From: an uncultured Lachnospiraceae bacterium
Lineage (GTDB): Bacteria > Bacillota > Clostridia > Lachnospirales > Lachnospiraceae
Reading direction: 5' to 3'
Length of the DNA: 64,000 nucleotides
Assembly (NCBI GenBank): GCA_949949005.1
Contig: CATLHM010000004.1
Location: 62,001-126,000, forward strand
Of the stretch, positions 35,201-43,381 are shown in pieces. The notes under the pieces are model-generated. The model saw only the letters and a program-made list of their open reading frames with translations. It searched no databases and was not told the origin of the DNA. Position numbers and translations under genes: made by a program. Position 1 is the first letter of the stretch; each line of letters starts with the position of its first letter.

Positions 35201-36751
35201 GAGCTGATCTATGATCTGAAAAATGCCAACAAGCAGGCAAGGATCAGCGTGAAGCTGGTTTCCGAGGCGGGTGTGGGAACGGTAGCCGCCGGTGTGGCCA
35301 AGGCCGGGGCACAGGTGATTCTGGTTTCCGGTTATGACGGCGGTACGGGGGCGGCGCCCAGAAGTTCTATCCACAACGCAGGGCTTCCCTGGGAGCTGGG
35401 ACTGGCAGAAACCCATCAGACTCTGATTATGAACGGTCTTAGAAATAAAGTGAGGATCGAAACCGACGGAAAGCTTATGAGCGGCCGGGACGTGGCCATT
35501 GCGGCGATCCTAGGGGCGGAGGAGTTTGGCTTTGCAACGGCTCCCCTGGTAACCATGGGATGCGTCATGATGCGTGTCTGCAACCTGGATACCTGTCCGG
35601 TAGGCGTGGCTACCCAGAATCCGGAGTTGCGCAAAAATTTCCGGGGAAAGCCCGAATATGTGATGAACTTCATGCGCTTTATTGCCCAGGAGCTGCGGGA
35701 GTATATGGCAAGGCTGGGAGTGCGTAGCGTGGATGAGCTGGTGGGGCACACGGAGCTTCTCAGGGTCAGGGAGGACTTGACAGAACGCCAGAGCAAGGTG
35801 GACTTAAGCCAGATTCTCTCCAATCCCTATGCGGGAGGAAAAGAGAAAGTGACCTTTGATCCCAGGCAGGTTTATGACTTTAAGCTGGAAAACACAGCGG
35901 ACGAGAGGGTGTTGTTAAAGCAGCTCAACAAGTCCATTGACGCAGGAAGCAAACGCAGCCTCGAGGTGGACGTGAAAAATACGGACAGAGCTTTCGGCAC
36001 CATCCTTGGTTCGGAGATTACCAGAAGGCTTGGGGACGATTTGGAGGAAGATACCTACCGGGTGCTCTGCAGCGGGGCGGGAGGCCAGAGCTTCGGCGCT
36101 TTTATTCCCAGGGGACTTACCCTGGAGCTGGTAGGGGACAGCAACGATTACTTTGGAAAAGGGCTTTCCGGCGGAAAGCTGGTGGTTTATCCTCCCAAGG
36201 GAAGCCGTTTTAAGGCGGAGGAAAACATTATAATAGGAAACGTTGCGCTCTATGGGGCCACCAGCGGAAAGGCTTTTATAGGCGGCGTGGCGGGAGAGAG
36301 GTTCTGCGTGAGAAATTCCGGCGCTATTGCGGTGGTGGAGGGTGTAGGCGACCACGGCTGCGAGTACATGACGGGAGGCCGTGTGGTGGTGCTTGGCCCC
36401 ACAGGTAAGAATTTTGCGGCAGGCATGAGCGGCGGCATCGCCTATGTGCTGGATGAGGATAACGATCTGTATATCCGCCTGAATAAGGAGATGGTTTCCT
36501 CCTATGAAGTGACCTCCAAGTACGACGTAATCGAGCTGAAGGAAATGATCAAGGAGCATGTGGCTCTGACCAATTCCGCGAAAGGGAAGCTGATACTGGA
36601 TCATTTCAAGGAATATCTTCCTAAATTTAAGAAGATCATTCCCTATGATTATGAAAAGATTCTTACCAGCATCGTACAGATGGAAGAAAAGGGACTCAGT
36701 GCGCAGCAGGCGCAGATCGAGGCTTTTTATGCCATGAAGGCGGCGAAGTAA
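32201..36751 (+). CDS. gltB: Glutamate synthase, large subunit
   Basis: The start is ATG 32201 (MFDVKNTHPKAPLYRQ) after AAGGAGG; the ORF-track start lies in the terminator. The 1516-aa protein has the class II glutamine amidotransferase N-terminus, with the nucleophile after propeptide removal likely C23 in 'HDNCGIG'. A central FMN-binding TIM barrel ('SGEGGEEPERLTVGADGVNK', 'KPGEGGHLPGGKVYPWIAKT') follows, then the 3Fe-4S cysteines 'CVMMRVCNLDTC' (about residues 1120-1135) and the C-terminal beta-helix domain ('GKGLSGGKLVVYPPKGSRFK'). It makes glutamate from glutamine and 2-oxoglutarate together with GltD. Its strong promoter and leader terminator suggest nitrogen-dependent control. Confidence 0.97.
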   Translation: MFDVKNTHPKAPLYRQEFEHDNCGIGACVNMKGVKSRETVVNALKIVENLEHRAGKDAEGKTGDGVGILTQVPHKFFKKVTAPLGIAIGGEREYGVGMFFFPQEELRKNQAKKMFEIIVEKEGLTFLGWREVPTEPSVLGHKAVECMPHIMQAFIKKPAEVEKGVAFDRLLYVVRRVFEQSSDNTYVVSLSSRTIVYKGMFLVGQLRTFFTDLQDKDFESAIAMVHSRFSTNTNPSWERAHPNRFIVHNGEINTIRGNADKMLAREENMESEHLKGLLHKVLPVVNTAGSDSAMLDNTLEFLVMSGMDLPLAVMITIPEPWANNQTMSQHKRDFYQYYATMMEPWDGPASILFCDGDVMGAVLDRNGLRPSRYMITDGDQLILSSEVGVLDIDPARILVKERLRPGKMLLVDTVRGKVIDDDELKETYASRQPYGEWLDRNLVYLHDLKIPNERVPEFSPQERQRMQKAFGYSYEEVKNSILPMARTGGEAIAAMGVDTPLPVLSKTHHPLFHYFKQLFAQVTNPPIDAIREEIVTSTTVYVGTDGNILEEIPKNCNMLRVNNPILTNTDLMKIKSMKKDGFKVEVIPITYYKNTRLERAIDRLFVEVDRAYRDGVNIMVLSDRGVDENHVAIPSLLAISALNRHLVVTKKKTSVALILESGEPREVHHFATLLGYGACAINPYLAQESIKELIDSHMLDKDYYAAVEDYNNAILHGIVKIASKMGISTIQSYEGSQIFEAIGIDKEVINKYFPHTVCRVGGITLEDIEKQVDDLHSQAFDPLGLANDLTLDSLGHHKMRSGADEHLYNPATIHLLQESTRRGDYQLFKEYTALVNDETSVKNLRGLMDFNFPEKGVPIDEVESVDSIVTRFKTGAMSYGSISKEAHETMAIAMNRLHGRSNSGEGGEEPERLTVGADGVNKCSAIKQVASGRFGVTSRYLVSAEEIQIKMAQGAKPGEGGHLPGGKVYPWIAKTRHSTPGVSLISPPPHHDIYSIEDLAELIYDLKNANKQARISVKLVSEAGVGTVAAGVAKAGAQVILVSGYDGGTGAAPRSSIHNAGLPWELGLAETHQTLIMNGLRNKVRIETDGKLMSGRDVAIAAILGAEEFGFATAPLVTMGCVMMRVCNLDTCPVGVATQNPELRKNFRGKPEYVMNFMRFIAQELREYMARLGVRSVDELVGHTELLRVREDLTERQSKVDLSQILSNPYAGGKEKVTFDPRQVYDFKLENTADERVLLKQLNKSIDAGSKRSLEVDVKNTDRAFGTILGSEITRRLGDDLEEDTYRVLCSGAGGQSFGAFIPRGLTLELVGDSNDYFGKGLSGGKLVVYPPKGSRFKAEENIIIGNVALYGATSGKAFIGGVAGERFCVRNSGAIAVVEGVGDHGCEYMTGGRVVVLGPTGKNFAAGMSGGIAYVLDEDNDLYIRLNKEMVSSYEVTSKYDVIELKEMIKEHVALTNSAKGKLILDHFKEYLPKFKKIIPYDYEKILTSIVQMEEKGLSAQQAQIEAFYAMKAAK

Positions 36752-36831
36752 AAACCGTTACTGTGAGCGGACTTAAGGTCGTTCAAAGTAATCAATAATC
36801 TTCGGAATCGGAAAGGAGCAAGGGTGTAACA

Positions 36832-38316
36832 ATGGGTAAACCAACCGGATTTATGGATTATAAAAGAGAGGTATCAAAGGACAGAAGCCCCAGGGAAAGG
36901 ATCAGGGATTTTCAGGAATTTCACGAGCATCTTCCCAGGGAGCGGCAGCAGCTCCAGGGAGCCAGGTGTATGGAGTGCGGCGTCCCTTTCTGCCAGTCGG
37001 GAATGACCATCTGCGGCATGACCAGCGGCTGTCCGCTGCACAATCTGGTGCCAGAGTGGAATGATCTGGTCTATATCGGAAACTGGGAGCAGGCCTACAA
37101 CCGCCTGGTGAAGACCAACAGCTTCCCGGAATTTACTTCCCGGGTATGTCCGGCCCTGTGTGAGGCGGCCTGCACCTGCGGCCTCATCGGGGAACCGGTG
37201 GCAACCAGAGAGAATGAGTATGCCATCATCGAAAATGCTTACGAAAAAGGATATGCCGACCCGAGACCGCCCAAGGTTAGGACGGGAAAGACTGTGGCCG
37301 TGGTGGGGAGCGGCCCCTCGGGCCTTGCGGTGGCAGACCAGCTCAACAAGCGGGGGCACAGCGTTACGGTCTTTGAGCGCTCCGACCGTGTGGGAGGACT
37401 TCTCATGTACGGCATTCCCAACATGAAGCTGGAAAAGCAGGTTGTGGAGCGGAAGATCAAGGTGATGGAGGCGGAGGGCGTTACCTTCGTCACAGGTACG
37501 GATGTGGGAAAGGATCTGAAAGCGGAAAAGCTGCTGAAGGATTTTGACCGGGTGGTGCTTGCCTGCGGCGCCTCCAATCCAAGGGACATAAACGCCCCGG
37601 GGCGGGATGCCAAGGGAATTTACTTTGCGGTGGATTTCCTGAAAGCGAACACAAAGAGCCTTTTGGACTCAAATTTCCAGGACGGAAAGTTTGTAAGCAC
37701 CAAGGGTAAAAACGTGGTGATCATCGGCGGCGGCGATACCGGAAACGACTGTGTGGGCACCAGTATCCGCCACGGCTGTAAGTCCGTGACCCAGATCGAG
37801 ATGATGCCCAAAGCGCCGGATCAGCGCGCGGAAAACAACCGCTGGCCGGAGTGGCCGAAAATCTGCAAGACCGATTACGGCCAGGAGGAGGCCATCGCTC
37901 TCTTCGGACACGACCCGCGTATCTATGAGGCCACCGTGAAAGAGTTCGTGAAGGACAAAAACGGAAACTTGAAAGCGGTTAAGATCGTAAAGCTTTCCTG
38001 GGAGAAGGAGCCGGAGACAGGACGCATGAAGATGACCGAGATCCCAGGCTCCGAGCAGACCCTTCCCGCAGAGATCGTGCTGATCGCCGCAGGCTTTCTG
38101 GGGAGCCAGAAGTATGTGACGGACGCCTTTAAGGTGAACCTGGATAAGAGAACCAATGTGAGTACCGCACCGGGGCAGTATGAGACTTCGGTGAAAAATG
38201 TGTTTGCCGCCGGGGACATGCACCGGGGACAGTCTTTGGTGGTGTGGGCCATCCGGGAGGGAAGACAGGCCGCAAGGGCAGTGGATGAGAGTTTGATGGG
38301 GTATACGAATTTGTGA
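36832..38316 (+). CDS. gltD: Glutamate synthase, small subunit
   Basis: The 494-aa protein begins at ATG 36832 with AAAGGAG about 13 bases upstream. The N-terminal [4Fe-4S] region carries 'CMECGVPFCQ', 'GCPLHN' and 'CPALCEAACTCGL'. FAD-binding 'VAVVGSGPSGLAVADQLNKR' (about 152-171) and NADPH-binding 'VVIIGGGDTGNDCVGTSIRH' (about 296-315) Rossmann motifs follow, and a C-terminal FAD segment 'NVFAAGDMHRGQSLVVWAIR'. It feeds electrons from NADPH to GltB. It is 80 bases after gltB in the same operon. Confidence 0.97.
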   Translation: MGKPTGFMDYKREVSKDRSPRERIRDFQEFHEHLPRERQQLQGARCMECGVPFCQSGMTICGMTSGCPLHNLVPEWNDLVYIGNWEQAYNRLVKTNSFPEFTSRVCPALCEAACTCGLIGEPVATRENEYAIIENAYEKGYADPRPPKVRTGKTVAVVGSGPSGLAVADQLNKRGHSVTVFERSDRVGGLLMYGIPNMKLEKQVVERKIKVMEAEGVTFVTGTDVGKDLKAEKLLKDFDRVVLACGASNPRDINAPGRDAKGIYFAVDFLKANTKSLLDSNFQDGKFVSTKGKNVVIIGGGDTGNDCVGTSIRHGCKSVTQIEMMPKAPDQRAENNRWPEWPKICKTDYGQEEAIALFGHDPRIYEATVKEFVKDKNGNLKAVKIVKLSWEKEPETGRMKMTEIPGSEQTLPAEIVLIAAGFLGSQKYVTDAFKVNLDKRTNVSTAPGQYETSVKNVFAAGDMHRGQSLVVWAIREGRQAARAVDESLMGYTNL

Positions 38317-38357
38317 TGATGTGAGGAAAGACAAATTCTATTATAAATTCTATTGAA

Positions 38358-38458
38358 AAAAATGCAGAATTCCGCAAAAGATTTCATTATACTATTGCTC
38401 TTTGAAAAGAAGTGTAATAGAATGTCTATTGAAGAAAAAAGCGGAATTCTGCATTTTT
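38358..38458. repeat. Long inverted repeat upstream of the DUF4143 ATPase
   Basis: Eighteen-bp perfect arms (AAAAATGCAGAATTCCGC / GCGGAATTCTGCATTTTT) flank 65 bases. Inside, CATT..CTATT and AATAG.AATG can extend a second stem. 'tctattgaa' also precedes each arm region as a direct repeat. It may be a MITE-like relic, the gltD terminator, or an operator; no T run follows. Confidence 0.65.
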
Positions 38459-38479
38459 ATAAAATGGACGGGGAGAATT

Positions 38480-39733
38480 ATGGAAATACGCAGGGATATT
38501 TATCTCGATAAGTTAATATCAAAGAAACATAATGGACTGATCAAGGTGATAACAGGGATTCGAAGATGTGGAAAGTCGTATCTTCTGTTCAATTTTTTCC
38601 GTAAGCATCTGGCAGAGGAAGGAATTCCGGATGATCATATAGTTGAGATGGCATTTGATTTATATGAGAATGGGGAGTATAGGAATCCAAAGGTTTTTTA
38701 TCCATATTTGAGATCACAGATTAAAGATGAAAAAATGTATTATGTGTTACTTGACGAGGTGCAGCTTCTGGGCGATTTTGAAGCGGTCTTGAACAGCCTT
38801 TCAAGAATAAAAAATGTTGATGTTTATGTTACAGGAAGTAACGCTAAATTTCTTTCAAAAGATATTATTACTGAATTCCGGGGACGAGGTGACGAGGTGA
38901 ATATGCATCCGCTTACATTCGCGGAATATATGAGCATATATTCGGGAGAAAGAATGTCCGGATGGAGGGATTATGTTCTTTATGGAGGGATTCCTCTGGT
39001 ACAGGCTTTTACCACTTCTGAACAGAAAGTAGATTTTCTGAAAAGGTTATTGGATGAAACGTATATTTCTGATATCGTTGGGAGGAATAAGGTCAGAAAT
39101 AAATCGGAACTTGAAGAACTGCTTAATATCTTGTCCTCGGCAGTGGGTTCTCTGACGAACCCAAACAAGCTCTCCGCGACATTTAAAAGCGTAAAAAATA
39201 AAAAAATCAGTCAGAATACAATAAAGAAATATATTGACTACTTTGAGGACTCTTTTCTGATTGACAGTGCGCTCAGATATGATATTAAAGGGAAAAAATA
39301 CATTGATACCCCATCGAAGTACTATTTTACTGACCTGGGCCTTAGAAATGCACGGCTTAACTTCAGACAGGTTGAGGAGACCCATGCGATGGAAAATATC
39401 ATTTTTAACGAGTTAAAGGTTCGTGGATATAATATTGATGTTGGGGTAGTAGTCTCAAATGAAGTAGACAAAGATGGCAGGAAGATCAGAAAGCAGAGAG
39501 AAATAGATTTTGTATGCAATAAAGGATCAAAACGTTATTATATTCAATCAGCATTTGCAATACCGGACGAAGCGAAAAGAGAGCAGGAAATGAAATCATT
39601 GCTTATGACTCAGGATGCTTTCAAAAAAATTATCATAACCAAGGATGCTCTGGCGCCTCTTTATAATGATGACGGTATACTTGTAATGAGTGTATTTGAT
39701 TTCTTAATGGATAAGAATAGCCTTGAAATATAA
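38480..39733 (+). CDS. AAA ATPase with DUF4143 domain
   Basis: The start is ATG 38480 (MEIRRDIYLDKLIS), preceded by GGGGAG; product 417 aa. An N-terminal P-loop ATPase has Walker A 'GIRRCGKSYLL' (about 26-36) and Walker B 'YYVLLDEVQLL' (about 87-97), then 'VYVTGSNAKFLSKDI' (sensor). The C-terminal DUF4143 region includes a winged helix ('SQNTIKKYIDYFEDSFLIDS') and a PD-(D/E)XK-like 'REIDFVCNKGSKRYYIQSAF'. Such proteins are common accessory genes of Bacteria and Archaea with unclear function. It is A+T-richer than gltBD and starts just inside a long inverted repeat, suggesting acquisition. Confidence 0.85.
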   Translation: MEIRRDIYLDKLISKKHNGLIKVITGIRRCGKSYLLFNFFRKHLAEEGIPDDHIVEMAFDLYENGEYRNPKVFYPYLRSQIKDEKMYYVLLDEVQLLGDFEAVLNSLSRIKNVDVYVTGSNAKFLSKDIITEFRGRGDEVNMHPLTFAEYMSIYSGERMSGWRDYVLYGGIPLVQAFTTSEQKVDFLKRLLDETYISDIVGRNKVRNKSELEELLNILSSAVGSLTNPNKLSATFKSVKNKKISQNTIKKYIDYFEDSFLIDSALRYDIKGKKYIDTPSKYYFTDLGLRNARLNFRQVEETHAMENIIFNELKVRGYNIDVGVVVSNEVDKDGRKIRKQREIDFVCNKGSKRYYIQSAFAIPDEAKREQEMKSLLMTQDAFKKIIITKDALAPLYNDDGILVMSVFDFLMDKNSLEI

Positions 39734-39757
39734 AGCTGAAAGCAATCATGTTTTCTG

Positions 39758-39787
39758 TTGACAGAATTTCCTATTAAGTAATAGACT
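39758..39787 (+). promoter_or_regulatory. Sigma-A promoter for the transglutaminase-like gene
   Basis: TTGACA (39758-39763) and TAGACT (39782-39787) are spaced by 18 bp, about 78 bases before ATG 39865. A small hairpin (39817-39839, ATTCACCG/CGGTGTGAAT) lies in the leader. Confidence 0.6.
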
Positions 39788-39864
39788 GTAAGCAGACAAT
39801 CTTTATGTTAATTGTTATTCACCGTTTTGCGGTGTGAATGGATTGACATGAACAGGAGGCAGAA

Positions 39865-40629
39865 ATGAAAAGAAGCAGCGAATTTGGAAGAAAGCTTATG
39901 TTGAGGGCAGTCGGCATCGCCGTAGCCGGGATGATGTTTTGCGCCGGATCGGTGTCGGCATTTGCGGCGGAAAAATTTGACCCTGCATTTTATGCGGCAA
40001 CCTATGCCGATGTGGTAAACGCTCTGGGAACGGATGTGAATGCGTTGTACAACCATTATCTCATCTATGGGCAGAAGGAGGGCAGGCTCCCCTATGCCGG
40101 AGCGAAGGGCGGGGCGGAGGTTGACGGGATCGCTGACACGACGGTGACAGTAACGGCCCAGCAGACAACATCGGCGCAGACGACGGCGGAGGGCATTGTT
40201 CCCCTTGACCAGTTGGCAAACTATAAGAGTATTAAGAAAAAAATGACAAATGAGGAGTTCCAGGCAGCCTATGATGCAGCGCTGGCAATCGTGCAGCCCC
40301 TAGTAGGATTGAGTGCGGAGGATCAGCTTAAGGGAATCCAGAAAACATTAAGGGAAAGGTTCGATAACGGGATGGCATATTCCACATCCACAGATCACTA
40401 TAATGACCCTTACGGCTATCTGATCCTGGGAGCCGCATCCTGTGCCGGAAGCGCGAGAACCACGGGACTGTGTTTGAATATGCTGGGCTATTCCTATGAG
40501 CACGTGAACGAGAACCAGTGGGCCCATCAGTGGTGCCGGGTCAATCTCGACGGAACCTATTGGATCTGTGATCCTTATGGATTGTATGCAGGGCCGGAAC
40601 CTTCCGCGTATGGGCATCCGTATCTGTAA
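39865..40629 (+). CDS. Secreted transglutaminase-like protein
   Basis: The 254-aa protein has a signal peptide (about 1-34, ending 'SVSAFAAE'). A short N-terminal repeat domain ('FDPAFYAATYADVVNALGTD' to 'YGQKEGRLPY') is of the type seen in Clostridia cell-surface proteins. A Thr-rich linker (about 90-112) precedes a transglutaminase-like core with Cys in 'GAASCAGSARTTGLCLNMLG', His in 'NQWAHQWCRVNLDG', and Asp in 'WICDPYGLY'. This Cys-His-Asp order is the papain/transglutaminase triad. It could act as a protease, cross-linker or ligase outside the cell; the substrate is unknown. Confidence 0.8.
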   Translation: MKRSSEFGRKLMLRAVGIAVAGMMFCAGSVSAFAAEKFDPAFYAATYADVVNALGTDVNALYNHYLIYGQKEGRLPYAGAKGGAEVDGIADTTVTVTAQQTTSAQTTAEGIVPLDQLANYKSIKKKMTNEEFQAAYDAALAIVQPLVGLSAEDQLKGIQKTLRERFDNGMAYSTSTDHYNDPYGYLILGAASCAGSARTTGLCLNMLGYSYEHVNENQWAHQWCRVNLDGTYWICDPYGLYAGPEPSAYGHPYL

Positions 40630-40755
40630 AGCGAGAATGCAGGCCAAAATGCCGGTGGCTTTTGCGGGGTGCGCCGAGAGCGAATTTGCCCGACTGCGGA
40701 AACGGAGGGACAGACGGAGCGGTCTGAAGCGGTAAAAGGAAAGGGGTAAGACAGG

Positions 40756-40995
40756 ATGAAACGAAACAATGGCTCTTCGCTGTTGTGGCTGCTGCTGATT
40801 CCAGGACAGCTTTTGGTCAGTATTTTCTTCGTGTGGATCGGTATCCGGCTGGATTTTATGATTTTTTCAGGTGGGGAAGGCGGCCATGGAATCCCTGTCT
40901 TTTCCGCAATTTTTTTTGTGATTGCGGCGGCCATGACAATAGGGGTATTGATTCTGGCAGTTGTGCTGACGATCCGGGGATTTCTCCGGAAGTAA
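40756..40995 (+). CDS. Small two-helix membrane protein
   Basis: The 79-aa product begins at ATG 40756 after AAAGGGG. It has two hydrophobic helices (about 8-30 and 48-72) joined by a Gly-rich loop 'FSGGEGGHGIP', and ends with a basic tail 'RGFLRK'. It lies 126 bases after the transglutaminase-like gene and is followed by a hairpin, so it may form a short operon with it. I do not recognise the family. Confidence 0.65.
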   Translation: MKRNNGSSLLWLLLIPGQLLVSIFFVWIGIRLDFMIFSGGEGGHGIPVFSAIFFVIAAAMTIGVLILAVVLTIRGFLRK

Positions 40996-41012
40996 TTTGA
41001 AACCGTAGAGGA

Positions 41013-41041
41013 AAGGGACGGGCGATTTTGTCCGTTCCCTT
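41013..41041 (+). terminator. Hairpin after small membrane protein gene
   Basis: AAGGGACGG pairs with CCGTTCCCTT (one bulged T), followed by a few T, about 20 bases after the stop at 40995. Confidence 0.55.
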
Positions 41042-41164
41042 AGTTTAATAACATTGAGAAAATTCAAGCCTTTAAGAAAGAGAGGTGGTGGCAGGTATGC
41101 CTCAAAAGACAGCCTTTCATGAGAAGATTGCAGACGGGAACACACATCTCATGCCAATTTCGAA

Positions 41165-41422
41165 GTGATTGATAAAGTCACTGCAGTATGCAGGGCAAAT
41201 GGAGTCATGCGGCTGGATTTGTTTGGTTCTTTTGCCACGGGTACGGCCACGGCCACAAGCGATATTGATTTTGTGGTTTATGGATGCGGAGACATATTGC
41301 AGTTGGAGGAAGAACTGATGGAAATTGACACCCTTCGCAAAATTGACATTTTTGAATATGAAAGTATACACAACGATTTTTTGTTAGAGGATATAAGAAA
41401 ATATGGGAAACAAATCTATTAA
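41165..41422 (+). CDS. MNT-type minimal nucleotidyltransferase (antitoxin)
   Basis: The 85-aa product from GTG 41165 has 'LDLFGSFATGTATATSDIDFVV', the GSxxxGxxxxxSDxD nucleotidyltransferase signature, in the size range of MntA antitoxins. In HEPN-MNT systems MntA AMPylates the HEPN toxin. The next gene overlaps by 20 bases and encodes the start of a HEPN-like partner. No good RBS is seen and a stop lies just upstream, so the 5' end may also be decayed. Confidence 0.7.
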   Translation: MIDKVTAVCRANGVMRLDLFGSFATGTATATSDIDFVVYGCGDILQLEEELMEIDTLRKIDIFEYESIHNDFLLEDIRKYGKQIY

Positions 41423-41570
41423 CCGGTATCATACCTTTTGCAAAAGTCTTCAAAATCTGGGGAAAAGTCTGGATGCTGATGTAAAGGCTGACTTTGTGCT
41501 GGAAGGAACTGTCCTGAATTATAATCTTACGTTTGACATCGCTTGGAAGGTTATGAAGGATATACTGTAA
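41403..41570 (+). pseudogene. Truncated HEPN-like toxin partner
   Basis: This 55-aa ORF is too short for the track. It starts at ATG 41403 inside the MNT gene and encodes 'INRYHTFCKSLQNLGKSLDA' and 'DFVLEGTVLNYNLTFDIAWK', typical of the first helices of the HI0074/HEPN substrate-binding family. It stops after 'VMKDIL', well short of the usual 130-140 aa, so the RNase-active Rx4-6H motif is missing. I infer a truncated, inactive toxin. Confidence 0.65.
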
Positions 41571-41597
41571 AAAAGCTTGATGCGGAAAGGAAGAAGG

Positions 41598-42422
41598 ATG
41601 GAACACTACAAACTGCTTTTATTTGATCTGGACGGAACATTGCTCCGCAGCGACAAAACCATCTCACAGGCAACGCTGAAAGCCTTGCAGGAATGCAGGG
41701 AAAGGGGGAAGCTGATCGGCGTGTGTACCTCCAGAGGGGAGCAAAACACCTTATTTTTTATAAAGGAATTGCAGCCGGACATATTGATTACAAGCGGCGG
41801 GGCTTTGGCCAAATATAATGGCAGGTATGTCTATAGGGCGGAGTTTTCCACAGAGGAAACCAGGCGGATGATTGCCCTTGCCAGAGAAGTATGCGGCAGG
41901 GACTGCCAGATCACAATTGATACCATAGATTCTCATTATTGGAATTACAGAAGCGACCCTAAAGCCCAGGATCAAAGCTGGGGGGACAGCATTTATACGG
42001 ATTTTGAAGGGTTTAAAGAAAATTCCCTGAAAATGTGTGTGGAGATTTTTGAGGACAGCCAGGCAAGGCGGCTGCAGGAGTTGTTGGACGAATGCGACTG
42101 CGTGCGTTTTTCGGATGGGTACTGGTATAAGTTCACCAAAAAGACCGCAACAAAAGAGCGGGCGATCACAGAAGTATGTGCGGCATGCAAAATAAAGGAA
42201 AAAGAAATCATGGCTTTTGGCGATGATTATGTAGATATTGGAATGCTTCGGTTATGCGGAAAAGGCGTTGCCATGGGAAACGCTCTCAGGGAGGTCAAGG
42301 AAAACGCGGACTGTGTGATCGGAAGCAATGATGAGGACGGGATTGCAGAGTATCTGGCTGCGGTTATTCAAACCGATACAAAAACCCCGCAACATCGCAA
42401 ACATACCTTTTACACGGCATAG
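41598..42422 (+). CDS. Cof-type HAD hydrolase
   Basis: The start is ATG 41598 (MEHYKLLLFDLDGTLLRS), preceded by GGAAGAAGG; 274 aa. HAD motif I is 'LFDLDGTLL', motif II 'IGVCTSRG', and the C-terminal 'KERAITEVCAACKIKEKEIM' with 'AFGDDYVDIGML' gives motifs III and IV of the Cof/YidA type with a C2 cap. It is a phosphatase of small sugar or cofactor phosphates. Its end overlaps the convergent MBL gene by 59 bases. Confidence 0.9.
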   Translation: MEHYKLLLFDLDGTLLRSDKTISQATLKALQECRERGKLIGVCTSRGEQNTLFFIKELQPDILITSGGALAKYNGRYVYRAEFSTEETRRMIALAREVCGRDCQITIDTIDSHYWNYRSDPKAQDQSWGDSIYTDFEGFKENSLKMCVEIFEDSQARRLQELLDECDCVRFSDGYWYKFTKKTATKERAITEVCAACKIKEKEIMAFGDDYVDIGMLRLCGKGVAMGNALREVKENADCVIGSNDEDGIAEYLAAVIQTDTKTPQHRKHTFYTA

Positions 42423-43062
42423 GCCGGGGCGGTTCCTCTTCCGTTAATTTCCCTGCCATCAGCTCCTGTGTCCCCTGCAAAATGCCCGGAATAATATCTG
42501 CCTTTAAGGGAAAATCTCCATGGGAGGGCCACACAGAATCAAAGGTATCCGATAGGGCGATCATTTTTTTGAGGCTGCTCTGGTAGGCAGGCATATTGCG
42601 TCCTGCTCCAAACATATAAATGTCCCCATTCTGGATGGAATCCCCTGAAATGAGCATACGCTTTTCACGCTCCAAGAGCATAATACTCCCCGGAGTATGG
42701 CCGGGAGTCAGAATTACCTCAAATTTCCAGTGCCCCAGATCAAGAATCTCCCCTTCCCAAAGAGGGTGGACATGCTCCATCTGACAGCCATCTGGCAGCG
42801 CGTTTTTATAATGATCCATTTCCGCTGGATGCATATATACCGGATTAAAATCCTTGTTACCTCCCGTATGATCCCTATCCGTATGGGTGTTCACCAAAAA
42901 TACAGGTAAATTTGTCAGCTCTCTGACCATATCAAGAATCGGCAATGTGCCAAATCCGGTATCCACCAGCATTGCCCGTTTCTCTCCTTCAAATAAAAAT
43001 GAGCGGACGCCGTTTTCTTCAAAAATCCAAAAATGATTTGAAATATTTATAATGTTGTTCAT
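42364..43062 (-). CDS. MBL fold metallo-hydrolase
   Basis: The 232-aa protein starts at ATG 43060-43062 with GGGGA 8 bases upstream. Metal ligands are visible as 'VNTHTDRDHTGG' (the HxHxDH-type motif with Thr/Arg spacers), 'LTPGHTPGSIMLL', 'LISGDSIQNGD' and 'VWPSHGDFPL'. It is a soluble one-domain glyoxalase-II-type hydrolase of unknown substrate. It is transcribed toward the HAD gene. Confidence 0.9.
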   Translation of the reverse strand: MNNIINISNHFWIFEENGVRSFLFEGEKRAMLVDTGFGTLPILDMVRELTNLPVFLVNTHTDRDHTGGNKDFNPVYMHPAEMDHYKNALPDGCQMEHVHPLWEGEILDLGHWKFEVILTPGHTPGSIMLLEREKRMLISGDSIQNGDIYMFGAGRNMPAYQSSLKKMIALSDTFDSVWPSHGDFPLKADIIPGILQGTQELMAGKLTEEEPPRPMPCKRYVCDVAGFLYRFE

Positions 43063-43286
43063 TTATATATCCCCTGCATACCGCAAGCGTAGCTCGCGGT
43101 ACTGCCGCCAATAAGCAGTTTGAAAGTTTACTTTCGAACTTATCCTCCAGTAATTTCGTATACTCACAAGTCACAAGCCGGAATTTATCTCGCCGGCGTC
43201 TATGCCGAGAATGCCTGGCGACCTGCGTGCGCATCAGTACACTTCTATTATACCATGTAATGATAGGGAGCGAAACAGAAAAATGC
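43063..43286. other. Intergenic region, nothing recognised
   Basis: The stretch between the MBL gene start and the MerR-type promoter holds no ORF with an RBS. Short GC-rich dyads ('ccgcaagcgtagctcgcgg', 'cgccggcgtctatgccg') are present but no clear function is seen. Confidence 0.4.
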
Positions 43287-43317
43287 TTGACCTTACTCCT
43301 GGGGCATAGTTTAGACT
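43287..43317 (+). promoter_or_regulatory. MerR-type promoter of the ABC exporter operon
   Basis: TTGACC (43287-43292) and TAGACT (43312-43317) are separated by 19 bp instead of 17, the hallmark of MerR-activated promoters. The spacer 'TTACTCCTGGGGCATAGTT' is an imperfect dyad. A MerR-family gene is the last gene of the downstream operon. Confidence 0.75.
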
Positions 43318-43381
43318 TAACCTGAAACGGTACTTTAGAAGGAAAACTGCTTTGTATTCAGACGAAGCCGGGAGGAGCATT

